From positions 85,967 through 149,966 of the forward strand of contig CBDAQA010000033.1 in assembly GCA_965198865.1 (NCBI GenBank): a stretch of 64,000 nucleotides of DNA, written 5' to 3'. Position numbers and translations under genes: made by a program. Source of the stretch: CBDAQA01 sp965198865. Its GTDB lineage: Bacteria; Planctomycetota; Phycisphaerae; Tepidisphaerales; Tepidisphaeraceae. The notes under the pieces are model-generated. The model had not been told where the DNA came from and made no database searches. It saw only the letters and a program-made list of their open reading frames with translations. Shown in pieces: positions 24,078-37,800 of this stretch. Positions within the stretch are counted from its first letter, which is position 1. Every line of letters starts with the position of its first letter.

Positions 24078-26351
24078 ATGGCCACTGATCCGACCCCCGC
24101 CGGGACCGCCATCCCCCTCTCGCTTCCCCCCGCCCTTCACGCCCGTTTGAACGGCGAGTTGGAGGGCCGCCCCGTCGTCGCGTGGGCGGCGCTCGATCTG
24201 GATGAGCACAACCGTTACGCCGACCGGTACGTCGTGCTGACCGATGGCAAGCTGCTCGTGTTCGACGTGTCCGCAGCGGCCGGGGCACCGCTGTGGGAGG
24301 TGGCGCTGTCGGCCGTGGACGAGGCGGCGATCGTCGAGGGCATCGGCGTCGACCGGCTGACCGTAATCGCCGGCGGGGCCCTCGTCGGCGAGCTGCGGTA
24401 CACCCGGCGATGTCGTCGGGATATGACCCGGCTGCAGCGCAAGTTGGAACGCCGCCTCTCGACCAGCACGACCGAGGCGCGGCCCGACTGGCTGGAGACC
24501 GTTGAGCGCGAGGCCGAGCAGCGCGACACCTGCCCCAAGTGCGGCCTGCCGATCCCCGCCTACGCCGAGGGCGTCTGCCCCCGGTGCGTCCAGGGCCGCA
24601 AGCTGCTCTGGCGGCTGCTGGACGAGGCCAAGCCCTACCGCCCGCGGCTGTGGGCGGCCCTCATCCTGACGATCGGCGTCTCCGAGTTGACCGTCGTTCC
24701 CGGCCTGCTGACGATCCGGCTGAGCAATGCGATCCAGGCGCTGGACATGCGCCGCCTCATCGTCGCCTGCACCTTGCTCGTGCTCACCTACGTCGCCACC
24801 GAGGTGGTGAACGGCGCCCGCCTGTACGTGCTGTCGGTTGTCGGCACCCGCATCACCAGCGACCTGCGGCACAAGGTGTACGCCCACCTGCACGAGCTGT
24901 CGCTGCGCTACTTCGCCAAGCGGCGCACGGGCAGCCTGATCACCCGCGTGACCAACGACACCGACCGGCTGTGGGACTTCATCGTGTTCGGGTCGGTCGA
25001 CTTCTTCCGCAACTGCGTGATGATCGCCTCGCTGGCCGGCATCATGCTGTGGGTCAACTGGCGGCTGGCGCTGATCTCGCTGTTCCCGCTGCCGGTGCTG
25101 GCCGGCGTCAGCTACTACCGCGGGCTGAAGATGCAGCGGCTGTACGGCCGGCTGCACACCTACTGGAGCCGGATGACGGCCGTCGTCGGCGACGCGATCC
25201 CCGGCGTGAAGGTGGTGAAGGCGTTCGGCAACGAGCGGCGTGAGGTCGACCGGTTCGACCGCCGCAGCAACGAGTACGCCGACAAGGAGATCGAGATCCA
25301 CTGGATCTGGACCGCCCTGGCACCCACGGTCAGCGGCATCATGAAGCTGGGGCAGGCGGTCGTCTGGATCGCCGGCGGGTACATGGCGATCCACGGCGGT
25401 CACGTCAAGGCCGACCTGTCGGTGCTGCTCGGGTTCACCGTCTTCGTCAACCAGTTCTACGGCCCCATCATGGAGCTGGCCAACAGCAACCGGATGGTCA
25501 CGCGGGCGGCCACCAGCGCCCAGCGCGTGTTCGAGGTGGTCGACACGCCGCCCGACATCTTCAGTCGCGTCGGGGCGTTCAAGAAGGACCGGCTGGAGGG
25601 GCGCGTCGAGTTCCGCCACGTCGCCTTCAGCTACGAAGGGGCCCAGCCGGCCCTTCGCGACGTGAGCATGCGGGCCGAGCCGGGCCAGATGATCGGCCTG
25701 TGCGGGCCCAGCGGGGCGGGCAAGAGCACGTTCGTCAACCTGATCTGCCGGTTCTACGACGCCACCGACGGCCAGATCCTGATCGACGGCGTCGACCTCC
25801 GCGACTACGACGTCCACTGGCTCCGCCGCCAGATCGGCGTCGTCCTGCAGGAGCCCTACCTGTTCCACGGCACGGTGGCCGACAACGTCCGCTACGGCAA
25901 CCCCGACGCCACGGTGGAACGGGTGATCGCCGCCGCCCGGGCCGCCAACGCCCACGACTTCATCGTCGGCTTCCCCGACGGCTACGACACCATGGTCGGC
26001 GAGCGCGGCCAATCGCTCAGCGGCGGCGAGCGCCAGCGGATCAGCATCGCCCGCGCGATCCTCCACAACCCGCGCATCCTGATCCTGGACGAGGCGACCA
26101 GCAGCGTCGACACCGAGACGGAGAAGCAGATCCAGCAGGCGCTGGACCGCCTGGTGAGCGGCCGGACCACGTTCGCCATCGCCCACCGCCTGAGCACGTT
26201 GACCGCCGCCGATCGGCTGGTCGTGCTCGACAAGGGCAAGGTCGCCGAAGAGGGGACGCACGCCGAACTGGTGGACCGCGAGGGCGGCGTCTACGCCCGC
26301 CTGCACCAGACGCAGGCGGAGATGGCGGCGCTGGTGGCGATCCGGGAATAA
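24078..26351 (+). CDS. ABC exporter (fused permease-ATPase) with N-terminal PH-like domain and zinc ribbon
   Basis: A 757-residue half-transporter. Residues about 1-130 form a beta-rich domain (YADRYVVLTDGKLLVFDVSA) that looks PH-like. A zinc ribbon follows with four cysteines (CPKC at 152-155 and CPRC at 167-170). Six membrane helices span about 190-470 with the typical RITSDLRHKVYAHLHELSLR and LITRVTNDTDRLWDF. The ATPase has Walker A GPSGAGKST, Q-loop LQEPYLF, signature LSGGERQR, Walker B ILILDEATSSVD and the switch His in IAHRLSTL. It should act as a homodimeric MsbA/LmrA-type exporter; the substrate is unknown. The N-terminal extension is not found in standard exporters. A promoter candidate lies upstream and a palindrome downstream. 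Confidence 0.9.
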   Translation: MATDPTPAGTAIPLSLPPALHARLNGELEGRPVVAWAALDLDEHNRYADRYVVLTDGKLLVFDVSAAAGAPLWEVALSAVDEAAIVEGIGVDRLTVIAGGALVGELRYTRRCRRDMTRLQRKLERRLSTSTTEARPDWLETVEREAEQRDTCPKCGLPIPAYAEGVCPRCVQGRKLLWRLLDEAKPYRPRLWAALILTIGVSELTVVPGLLTIRLSNAIQALDMRRLIVACTLLVLTYVATEVVNGARLYVLSVVGTRITSDLRHKVYAHLHELSLRYFAKRRTGSLITRVTNDTDRLWDFIVFGSVDFFRNCVMIASLAGIMLWVNWRLALISLFPLPVLAGVSYYRGLKMQRLYGRLHTYWSRMTAVVGDAIPGVKVVKAFGNERREVDRFDRRSNEYADKEIEIHWIWTALAPTVSGIMKLGQAVVWIAGGYMAIHGGHVKADLSVLLGFTVFVNQFYGPIMELANSNRMVTRAATSAQRVFEVVDTPPDIFSRVGAFKKDRLEGRVEFRHVAFSYEGAQPALRDVSMRAEPGQMIGLCGPSGAGKSTFVNLICRFYDATDGQILIDGVDLRDYDVHWLRRQIGVVLQEPYLFHGTVADNVRYGNPDATVERVIAAARAANAHDFIVGFPDGYDTMVGERGQSLSGGERQRISIARAILHNPRILILDEATSSVDTETEKQIQQALDRLVSGRTTFAIAHRLSTLTAADRLVVLDKGKVAEEGTHAELVDREGGVYARLHQTQAEMAALVAIRE

Positions 26352-26359
26352 CCTGCTTA

Positions 26360-26427
26360 GCGACGGCCCAAAGGACCGGGCTTCGAACGTCGATCGGCAC
26401 TCGAAGTCCGGCGCTCTGGGCCGTCGC
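26360..26427. repeat. Imperfect inverted repeat after the ABC transporter
   Basis: GCGACGGCCCA (26360-26370) pairs exactly with TGGGCCGTCGC (26417-26427); the inner part pairs with mismatches (GACCGGGCTTCGA with TCGAAGTCCGGCG). It starts 9 nt after the transporter stop. Its outer GCCGTCGC-x-AAAC matches the elements at 18928 and 61437, so it is a diverged member of that group and may act as a terminator. Confidence 0.6.
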
Positions 26428-26628
26428 CAAACATTGATTCGACGCGCCCATTCCTCTTGTGACCTGGCCAACGCCCGCCTAATATAGATGGTTCGCCGCC
26501 TCCGGACGGTCCGGGCGGCGGTTCTCCATTGGTCAACCTCGCGTTCGTCCTGCGTGGCGGCGGACGCGTGATTCCCTGGGCCACGCACTCCTCAAGGTTG
26601 GGCGGGTGACACCGCCCCTTTCATACGC

Positions 26629-28392
26629 ATGGTCGATTTCCACCTGATTAGCACGCTGAGCGACCTCGACGACGATCTCGATGCCGCGGTCGCCCTGGCT
26701 CTGGGCGACGGGGCCGACGATCTGAAGGTCCTCATCCCTGGCGAGGACGTGACCGTCTTCAACCCCGGCACCATCATCAAGGGCCGGATCAGCGGCATGG
26801 CCGGCGACGACTACGTCGTCGAGCTGGGCCTCAAGAGCGAAGGCATCCTGGAGAAGGGCGAGTTCGACGAGCCCGAGCTGGTCAACATCGGCGACGAGGT
26901 CAAGGTCCTGCTCGAGGACGTCGAGGGCGACACCGGGTTGGTGAAGATCAGCAAGCGCAAGGCTGACCGGATCATCAACTGGGAAGCCATCATGAAGACC
27001 AAGAAGGAGGGCGAGCCCGTCTCAGGTAAGGTCACCAAGAAGATCAAGGGCGGGCTGCTGGTGGACATCGGCGTGCCCGTGTTCCTGCCGGCGAGCCAGG
27101 TCGACATCCGGCGTCCCGGTGAGATCAGCGACTGGATCGGGCGGAACATCGACGCGGTGATCCTGAAGATCGACGAGGAGCGGCGCAACATCGTCATCAG
27201 CCGCCGCAAGCTGATCGAGCAGCAGCGCGAGGAGCTGAAGAAGAAGACGTTCGAGAGCCTGCAGGTGGGCCAGCTCCGCAAGGGGACGGTCAAGAACATC
27301 GCTGACTTCGGCGCTTTCATCGACCTCGGCGGCATCGACGGCCTCCTGCACATCACCGACATGAGCTGGGGCCGGATCAACCACCCCAGCGAGATGGTGA
27401 AGATCGACCAGGAGGTCGAGGTCAAGGTCCTCAACATCGACAAGGACAAGGAGAAGATCGCCTTGGGGTTGAAGCAGAAGGACGCTTCGCCGTGGGAGAA
27501 CATCGAGAGCAAGTACCCGGTCGGCTCGGTGCACGACGCCAGCGTCGTGAACATCATGAGCTACGGTGCCTTCTGCAAGCTCGAGGCCGGCGTCGAGGGG
27601 TTGGTCCACATCTCCGAGATGAGCTGGACCAAGCGGATCAACCACCCCAGCGAGGTCGTCGCCCAGGACCAACCGGTCAAGGTGAAGGTCCTCGAGATCA
27701 ACAAGGAGAAGCAGGAGATCTCGCTCGGCATGAAGCAGGTCGAGGAGAACCCCTGGGAGCGGGTGGCCGAGAAGTACCCGCCCGGCTCGGTGGTCGAGGG
27801 CAAGGTCCGCAACATCGCCAACTACGGCGCGTTCGTCGAGATCGAGGAGGGCATCGACGGCCTGCTGCACGTCAGCGACCTGTCGTGGACCAAGAAGATC
27901 GGCCACCCGTCGGAGGTGCTCAAGAAGGGCGAGAACGTCCAGGCCGTCGTGCTCAACGTCGACCAGGAGAAGCAGCGGATCGCCCTGGGCCTGAAGCAGA
28001 TGTCCGAGGACCCGTGGGTGTCGGCCATACCCAACGCCTACCGCCCCGGCCAAGTGGTCAAGGGGCAGGTCACGAAGATCGCCAACTTCGGCGTCTTCGT
28101 CGAGCTGGCCCCCGGGCTCGAAGGGTTGCTGCACATCTCGGAGATCTCCGACCACAAGGTCGAGAAGCCCGAGGACGTGCTCAAGGTCGGCCAAGACCTG
28201 GACGTGAAGATCCTCCGCGTCGACTCCGACGAGCGGAAGATCGGCCTGAGCCTCAAGCGGGCCCAGTGGCAGCAGGAGGAGGAGCAGCGCGAGACCGTCC
28301 GGGCCACCCGCCCGGAGAAGAAGAACCTCCGCGGCGGCCTCGAGGGCGGCGAGAACACCACCGGCCTGGGCGACCTCAAGCTCGGCCAGTGA
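26629..28392 (+). CDS. rpsA: 30S ribosomal protein S1
   Basis: A 587-residue protein of six S1-type OB domains, the length and layout of bacterial S1, which helps the 30S subunit bind and unfold mRNA. The first domains are diverged (GTIIKGRISGMAGDDYVVEL and GEPVSGKVTKKIKGGLLVDI). Domains 3-6 are canonical: GTVKNIADFGAFIDLGGIDG, ASVVNIMSYGAFCKLEAGVE, GKVRNIANYGAFVEIEEGID and GQVTKIANFGVFVELAPGLE. Each is followed by the DLSW/EMSW-type hinge and an IALGLKQ strand. The tail (KKNLRGGLEGGENTTGLGDL) is Gly-rich. A near-identical copy of the last ~100 codons and the terminator lies at 34.1-34.5 kb. A strong hairpin follows the stop. Confidence 0.97.
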   Translation: MVDFHLISTLSDLDDDLDAAVALALGDGADDLKVLIPGEDVTVFNPGTIIKGRISGMAGDDYVVELGLKSEGILEKGEFDEPELVNIGDEVKVLLEDVEGDTGLVKISKRKADRIINWEAIMKTKKEGEPVSGKVTKKIKGGLLVDIGVPVFLPASQVDIRRPGEISDWIGRNIDAVILKIDEERRNIVISRRKLIEQQREELKKKTFESLQVGQLRKGTVKNIADFGAFIDLGGIDGLLHITDMSWGRINHPSEMVKIDQEVEVKVLNIDKDKEKIALGLKQKDASPWENIESKYPVGSVHDASVVNIMSYGAFCKLEAGVEGLVHISEMSWTKRINHPSEVVAQDQPVKVKVLEINKEKQEISLGMKQVEENPWERVAEKYPPGSVVEGKVRNIANYGAFVEIEEGIDGLLHVSDLSWTKKIGHPSEVLKKGENVQAVVLNVDQEKQRIALGLKQMSEDPWVSAIPNAYRPGQVVKGQVTKIANFGVFVELAPGLEGLLHISEISDHKVEKPEDVLKVGQDLDVKILRVDSDERKIGLSLKRAQWQQEEEQRETVRATRPEKKNLRGGLEGGENTTGLGDLKLGQ

Positions 28393-28419
28393 ACGCTGTC
28401 CCACCGTTGAAGACGAACA

Positions 28420-28450
28420 CCGCGGGCCGCCCATCTCGGGCGGCCCGCGG
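28420..28450 (+). terminator. rpsA terminator hairpin
   Basis: CCGCGGGCCGCCC (28420-28432) pairs perfectly with GGGCGGCCCGCGG (28438-28450) around ATCTC. It begins 27 nt after the rpsA stop and is followed by GCGTTTGCGG. The same sequence, with one base lost from the left arm, follows the partial rpsA copy at about 34431-34460. Confidence 0.8.
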
Positions 28451-28668
28451 GCGTTTGCGGGGCCGATGCAAACGGCGTCGGTCGTGCACGGCACCGATCC
28501 CAGAGCCAAATCCGGATGTCGTGATCCCTGCCGGTCGTCCTTCACGCTTACACGGCTGAGCACGCGCGTCGGTCTGCCCGGCCGCCGCAATCAGTGGTCC
28601 GATCGCGTGGGCGATCGGCGTCGCGGAACCGGGCGGGTTCGCTGCCGCGTGCTGAAGGAAAGCCGTCG

Positions 28669-29931
28669 ATGTCCACAGCGCTAGTCCGTCGTCGAATTGC
28701 CCCACCCTCAGGTCTTTGTCCCCGGATAGCGGCGGCCCTGGCGGGTGCCGCCGCCGCCACCGCGGCGGGTGGGACGGCGGTCGCGGCCCCAGTCCAGTAC
28801 ACGCTGAGTAACCTGGGCATTCCCGATACCGGCGACACGGCCGGCAACGGCAATGCCGCGCTCGGGATCAACAGCAGCGGGACGGTCACGGGATACCTGA
28901 CCGGGAGCAACGGCAACTTCAACGGGTTTGTGGGTAACACTGCAAGCGTGACCACGCTGCCGACTTTGGGTGGCCCAAATTGGTTTGCGTCAGCCATCAA
29001 CGACGCCGGGCAGGTGGCCGGCACGAGCGCGATCGCGGGGTCGCCGGCGTACCTCCATGCGACGCTCTGGTCGGCATCGAAAACGGCCACCGACCTGGGC
29101 ACGCTGCCCGGCACAGTCGACAGCCGAGCGACCGGAATCAATGGCGCGGGTCAGGTGGTCGGCGAATCATTCGACTCCTCCGACAACGCCTACGCCTTCC
29201 GCACCGGCGCGAACGGCCAGGGAATGACCCCACTGAGCACGCTCGGCGCATCGCAATACGCGGTGACGTTTGGGGTCAACAATGCCGGTGTCGTGTCGGG
29301 AAGCATCTACGCAACCGACGCGAACAGCACGTACACGGGAGCCTACTGGGACGCGGCGGGGACTGCTCACGCCATCTCCATTTTCGGGGGCGACTACGGC
29401 GCGGCGACTGGCATTAACCAAGCCGGGCACATCACCGGCTTTTCGACGGTGGACGACACCGACGTGCCCAGCTCCGCGTTCATCTACGACACGACGACGG
29501 GGCAGATGACCGACCTCGGAAGCCTCAGCGCGGCGTTACCGGCGGCCGAAGGCTACGCCATCAACGACTCCGACGTGGTGGTCGGTACCTCGTACGACGC
29601 GACCTTGACCACCGGGCACGCCTTCATCGACGCCAACGGCCAGATGCAGGACCTGAACGCGCTGGTCAACGCGCCGGGTTGGACGTTGCAAGACGCCTTC
29701 GGCATCAACGACGCCGGGCAGATCGTCGGCGATGGGATCGACCCCGCCGGCGAGTACCACGCGTTCCTGCTGACCCCGACGTCGTCCGTCCCCGAACCGA
29801 TCAGCCTGGCCGTGGCCGCCGTGGCCGTCGCCGGTTTCACGGCTGGCGGTCGGCGTCGACGGAAGCGGCGTTCGGCGGCTCGCCGAGGTCGACTCGCGGG
29901 GGTTGCATTCACGCCGGCCATCGGTCAGTAG
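28669..29931 (+). CDS. Secreted HAF-repeat protein with PEP-CTERM-type anchor
   Basis: ATG 28669 is preceded by GAAGGAA at 28654-28660. The 420-residue product has a signal peptide (about residues 15-40, ending AVAAP) and then repeats of about 50 residues of the form A-x-G-I-N-x-x-G-x-V-x-G-x-S...A-F-x-x (INDAGQVAGTSAIAGSP, INGAGQVVGESFDSSD, VNNAGVVSGSIYATD, INDAGQIVGDGIDPAG). This is the HAF/extracellular-repeat family. The C-terminus has VPEP, a hydrophobic helix and a GGRRRRKRR cluster, the PEP-CTERM sorting signal that an exosortase would process. The tail runs about 17 residues past the arginine cluster, longer than usual. It sits alone between rpsA and the sigma-kinase pair; function of the family is unknown. 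Confidence 0.88.
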   Translation: MSTALVRRRIAPPSGLCPRIAAALAGAAAATAAGGTAVAAPVQYTLSNLGIPDTGDTAGNGNAALGINSSGTVTGYLTGSNGNFNGFVGNTASVTTLPTLGGPNWFASAINDAGQVAGTSAIAGSPAYLHATLWSASKTATDLGTLPGTVDSRATGINGAGQVVGESFDSSDNAYAFRTGANGQGMTPLSTLGASQYAVTFGVNNAGVVSGSIYATDANSTYTGAYWDAAGTAHAISIFGGDYGAATGINQAGHITGFSTVDDTDVPSSAFIYDTTTGQMTDLGSLSAALPAAEGYAINDSDVVVGTSYDATLTTGHAFIDANGQMQDLNALVNAPGWTLQDAFGINDAGQIVGDGIDPAGEYHAFLLTPTSSVPEPISLAVAAVAVAGFTAGGRRRRKRRSAARRGRLAGVAFTPAIGQ

Positions 29932-30112
29932 CGGCGACCGGTCCAAAGACGCAATGGCGAGGCGGGCCGTCCACTCGGCCGAACCGGCGGCGATCGCCTG
30001 CATTCACCTGGCCAGCTCCCCGAGCAGCGTGTCCAGTGCCAGGGGCGCTCGGCCTCTTAAGCGACGTCATGCGCGCGGTGCGCGGCTGGCTTCGGTACAT
30101 TGGCGGCCTCTC

Positions 30113-30670
30113 ATGCCTGAAACCCCGTCAACCCAAGCGCCGGCCGGGGCCGATTGGCCGGCCGTGTACGACCGCCTCCGCGCCCTGGCCGCAAGCCGGT
30201 TGGCCCGCGAGCGGGTCGGACACACGCTGACGGCCACGGCCCTGGTCCACGAGGTCTACCTCAAGCTGGCCGACGCCGACCCGGCCCGGTGGGGCGACCC
30301 CGGCCACTTCTTCACCGCCGCCGCCGAGGCCATGCGGCACCTGCTGGTCGACCACGCCCGGGCCCGCCTGACGGCAAAGCGCGGCGGCGGCGCGGGCCGC
30401 CGTACGCTCACCGACGCCCTGGCAACCGTGGCGACCGTGGCCGAGTCGGCAGACCCCGACCAGGTGCTGGCGCTGGACCACGCCGTCACCCGCCTGGACC
30501 AGCTCAGTCCCGATGCTGCCGCCGTCGTTCGGCTGCGGTTCTACGCCGGCCTGTCGGTCGAGCAGACGGCCGCCACGCTGGCCGTGTCCACTGCCACGGT
30601 CAAGCGAAAGTGGGCGTACGCCCGGGCCTGGCTGTTCGGCCACCTGTCGGCCGCCGACCGCGAGGCCTGA
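30113..30670 (+). CDS. ECF sigma factor (planctomycete kinase-associated type)
   Basis: A 185-residue sigma factor with region 2 (YDRLRALAASRLARERVGHT, then LTATALVHEVYLKLAD and FFTAAAEAMRHLLVDHARAR) and region 4 (LDQLSPDAAAVVRLRFYAGL, then SVEQTAATLAVSTATVKRKW). The wording, including LVDHARARLTAKRGGGAGR, is that of the ECF group found in Planctomycetota and Acidobacteriota next to membrane Ser/Thr kinases. ATG 30113 is chosen because the sequence upstream of it in frame is not conserved. No anti-sigma gene is present; the kinase 60 nt downstream is the probable partner in signalling. It would direct RNA polymerase to a special promoter set in response to a signal not visible here. Confidence 0.92.
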   Translation: MPETPSTQAPAGADWPAVYDRLRALAASRLARERVGHTLTATALVHEVYLKLADADPARWGDPGHFFTAAAEAMRHLLVDHARARLTAKRGGGAGRRTLTDALATVATVAESADPDQVLALDHAVTRLDQLSPDAAAVVRLRFYAGLSVEQTAATLAVSTATVKRKWAYARAWLFGHLSAADREA

Positions 30671-30730
30671 CGCCACTCTCATAGTTGATCGCCGGCCAAA
30701 GGTTGGTTGGCCTGGGAAGGTAACCACACG

Positions 30731-34029
<3,299 letters not shown>

Positions 34030-34033
<4 letters not shown>

Positions 34034-34404
34034 TGGTGCACTACTGCCCGGTGACCGATGATCTCTCGCCGGCCAGGCACGAAGTGCAGAGCAAGCGCCT
34101 CGGCGTGTTCCAGGCGCTCGCGCCCGGGCTGGAGGGGCTCCTGCGCATCTCGGAGATCTCCGACCACAAGGTCGAGAAGCCCGAGGACGTGCTCAAGGTC
34201 GGCCAGGACCTGGACGTGAAGATCCTCCGCGTCGACTCCGACGAGCGGAAGATCGGCCTGTCCCTCAAGCGCGCCCAGTGGCAGCAGGAGGAGCAGCAGC
34301 GCGAGGAGGTCCGCGCCACCCGCCCGGAGAAGAAGAACCTCCGCGGCGGCCTGGAGGGCGGCGAGAACACCACCGGCCTGGGCGACCTCAAGCTCGGCCA
34401 GTGA
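34030..34404 (+). pseudogene. Partial copy of the rpsA 3' end
   Basis: From about 34107 the DNA repeats the last S1 domain and tail of rpsA (28.09-28.45 kb), including the stop, the spacer GAACGCTGTCCCACCGTTG and the terminator. About six residue changes are seen over ~100 (for example HISEISD to RISEISD and EEEQRETV to EEQQREEV). The first strands of the domain are missing: the copy enters at GVFQALAPGLEGLL after ~26 unrelated residues. A GTG at 34030 overlaps the kinase stop as GTGA, so a 124-residue protein could in principle be made. With half an OB fold missing it is most likely a non-functional duplicate. Its terminator stem has lost one G. Confidence 0.85.
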
Positions 34405-34863
34405 ACGCTGTCCCACCGTTGAAGACGAACACCGCGGCCGCCAATCTCGGGCGGCCCGCGGCCGTTTCGCCACCGGCTTTGGTCGCCGCGCAGGCTTCGC
34501 CAGGTTTGGTGAAACTAACCGGTTGCCCAACGAATCCATCTATTTAGCCGGTGGCGACGGGCGGCCCTCCTGGCCACCTTTCGTGGTCCGGAACGCCGGG
34601 AAGTGGCAGCGGATGACTTGGTCCCAAGACTACTGACGGTCGTTCCTCTGACGTGCGCGGGTGGACGTCGCGACCCATGCCCCGCAACGGTACGATGCGA
34701 TGGGCGGTGTGTCGCGGCCGTTCCCCCCCTGCGGGTGCCGCGCGGCCGGCCGAGGGATCGTTGCGCGGCTCGATGCTGCACTCAGCATCTTATGCGGGTA
34801 GGGTGGGCTTGGGTGTGACCTGTCGAGTGGGTTGGGGACCGTTGAACTTGGAAAAGGCGGGCG
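34405..34863. other. 459-nt intergenic region with decayed copy of rpsA terminator
   Basis: The first ~55 nt repeat the sequence after rpsA, with the hairpin at about 34432-34460 now imperfect. The remainder, up to the second kinase, has an AT-richer spot near 34505-34550 (GGTGAAACTAACCGG...CCATCTATTTAGCC) that may hold the kinase promoter. There is no sigma factor gene here, unlike upstream of the first kinase, and no coding frame that looks real. Confidence 0.5.
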
Positions 34864-37800
34864 ATGCCTGACGCACTGGAGCTGCGGGCCGAGCGAATCC
34901 TGGCGACCGTGCTGGACATGCCGCCGGCCGATCGGGCCACCGCCGTCGGCCGGGCGTGCGGCGGCGACCCCGCGCTGCGGGCCCGCGTCGACGCCCTGCT
35001 GGGGGCATTCGCGGCCGCGGACGAGGCGGCGATCGGCGCGACGGTCGCGCCCGACGTCACGGTCGGCCCCGCAGACGCCCCGGCCGACGCGTTCGCCCGG
35101 ATCGGCGAGCGGCCCGGGGACGTGATCGGCCGGTACAAGCTCCAGGAGCAGATCGGCGAGGGCGGGTTCGGCGTCGTCTTCTTGGCCGACCAGCAGCGGC
35201 CCGTCCGCCGGCAGGTCGCGCTGAAGGTGATCAAGCTGGGGATGGACACCCGCGAGGTCGTCATCCGGTTCGAGGCCGAGCGCCAGGCGCTGGCCCTGAT
35301 GGACCACCCGAACATCGCCAAGGTGCTCGACGCCGGCGCGACCGAGACCGGCCGGCCCTACTTCGTGATGGAGCTGGTCCGCGGGTCGCCGATCACCGAC
35401 TACGCCGACAGCCACCGGCTCTCGACGCGCGACCGCGTTGCCCTGGCCGCCCTGGTCTGCCGGGCCGTGCAGCACGCCCACGGCAAGGGGGTCATCCACC
35501 GTGACATCAAGCCCAACAACGTGCTGGTGACGACGGCCGACGACAGGCCGGTGCCGAAGGTGATCGACTTCGGCATCGCCAAGGCGACGCAGGCCAAGCT
35601 GACCGACCAGACGATGTTCACGGCCCACCGGCAGCTGATCGGCACGCCGCAGTACATGTCCCCCGAGCAGGCCGACTCCGACGGTGCCGACATCGACACG
35701 CGCACCGACGTCTACAGCCTGGGCGTGCTGATCTACGAGCTGCTGGTGGGGACCACGCCGCTGGACGCGCGGTCGCTGCGGTCGGCGGCGTTCGACGCGA
35801 TGCGGCGGATGATCAGCGAACAGGACCCGCCGCGCCCCAGCACGCGGCTGAACGGGCTGGGCCAGACGCTGGCCACGGTCGCGACGAACCGGAGGACCGA
35901 CGCCAAGCGGCTGGGGCAGGCGCTGCAGGGGGAGCTGGACTGGATCGTGATGCGGGCGATGGAGCGGGACCGCACCCGCCGGTACGACACCGCCGCCGCC
36001 CTGGCCGACGACCTGGACCGGTTCCTGGCCGGCGACCCGGTGCAGGCCGGCCCGCCGGGCGTCGAGTACCGGCTGCGCAAGCTAGCCCGCAAGCACCGGG
36101 CGGCGGTCGGCGTGGCGGCGGCCGTGCTGCTGGCGCTGCTGATGGGCGTGGCCGGCACGACGGTCGGGCTGGTGCGCGAGGCGCACCAGCGCCGGGTCGC
36201 CGACGATCAGCGCGCCGCGGCCGTCGTGGAGCAGTCCATCGCCCAGGCCGCCCGGGTCCAGGCCGAGCAGGCCCGCGCCGACGCCGTGCGCGAGGCGACG
36301 ATCGCCCAGGCCGCCCTCGCGCAGGCCGAGCAGTCGCGCGGTCTGGCCCGGCAGGCGCGCGGCGATGCCGACCTTCAGACGGGCATCGCGCAGAGCGCCC
36401 GTTCGCTGGGCGAGCAGGCCCGCGGGCTCGCCGAGCGGGCGCGCGGCGATGCCACGCGCATGGCGGGCATCGCGCAGATGACCCGGTCCCAGGCCCAGCA
36501 GGCGCTCTCGCAGGCCGAGCAGGCCCGCGCCGACGCCGAGCAGCAGGCGCTCGTCGCGAACCGCGCCGCCGCCCGCAGCGACGCGCGCTGCCTGATCGGC
36601 CAGCGGTTGCTGCCCGCCGCCTTCGCCCGGGCGGTCGACGCGTGGAAGCTGGGTGGCCGGTGGGAGGACGGGTTCACGCTCGACCAGATCCGGGCCGCCG
36701 CCCAGCAGCACTGGCAGCTCGTCGCCCGCGTGCCGGTGGACGGCGCCGACGCCGCCTGCTTCGTCCGCGTCGGTCCAGGGTCGGTCCTGGCGGTGGCCGC
36801 CGGGCTGACGCTGGCGACGTACGACGCCGACACCGGTCGGCCGCTGGCGCACGTCGTCCTGCCGTCGCCGGCCATCAAGGTGCTCGCCAACGACGCGCTG
36901 GGCAGCGTCACGGTCGCCCGCGCCGACGGCGTGGACCGGTTCGAGGTGCGGAACCTGTCGCGGGTCGCCTCGCGCCGGCTGACCGTGCCAACCGTGGCCG
37001 CCGACGCCAGCAGCGGCGAGGTGATCGTGGTCGACCGCGATGGGCTCAGCCGGGTGCTCGCGCTGGTGAACCTGGCCGAGACCGGCGAGTTGAGCTGGAC
37101 CGCGAAGGGCACCGGGGCCCGCGACCTGACCCCACCGCGGCAGGTCGCCATCTCGCCGTCGGGCAACCGCGTGCTGCTCAAGGGCGGGGCCTCGACCGAG
37201 CCGTTCACCCTGTGGGAGCGCGGCAAGGCGGGAACCGTCCGGGTGACCCACCCCTACCTGCGGGGCACGCAGTACCGGTTCGCCGACGACGACTCGGTCG
37301 TCGCCTGGTTCGTGGCCGACTCGACCGGCGGCGATGCCAACGAGGTCAACGTGTACAGCGTGCCGCCCGCCCTGGCGGGCGGGGATCACCCGGCGCCGCG
37401 GTTCCAGGCGTTCGCGTCGGCGGACGACACGAAGGGGGCGGTGGACGTCCAGGTCTGGACCGACCCCGCCCGGCAGGAGAGCTGCTTCGCGATGGCCGGC
37501 AAGGCCGGGCTGACCCTGCTCTCGGCGCACCGGCTGGGAAGCCCGCAGAGCGACCGGTACGCCGGCCTGCTCCCGACGGACGGCGAGCGGCCCACGTACC
37601 TGGCGGCGTCGTTCGCGTCCGGGCTGCTAGCGCTGCGGCAGTCGCATGGGACGGCGATCTTCCGGGCCGTGCCGCGCGACAACATCAAGCTGGACGACTA
37701 CGCCGCCCGCGCGTGCCGGGACGGCCTGCTCGCGGTCAACCGGCACGGGGCCTCGGTCACGCTCGCCCTGCAGCCGTTCGACGCCACCCGGCCCGCTCGG

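Noticed and set aside
23979..26588. An 869-codon minus-strand frame opposite the ABC transporter
   Set aside because: The transporter on the other strand has every ABC motif; this frame has Gln/His/Val/Asp-rich nonsense and no motif.
34603..34818. Possible sigma-factor remnant before the second kinase
   Set aside because: The frame shows no region 2 or region 4 motifs.
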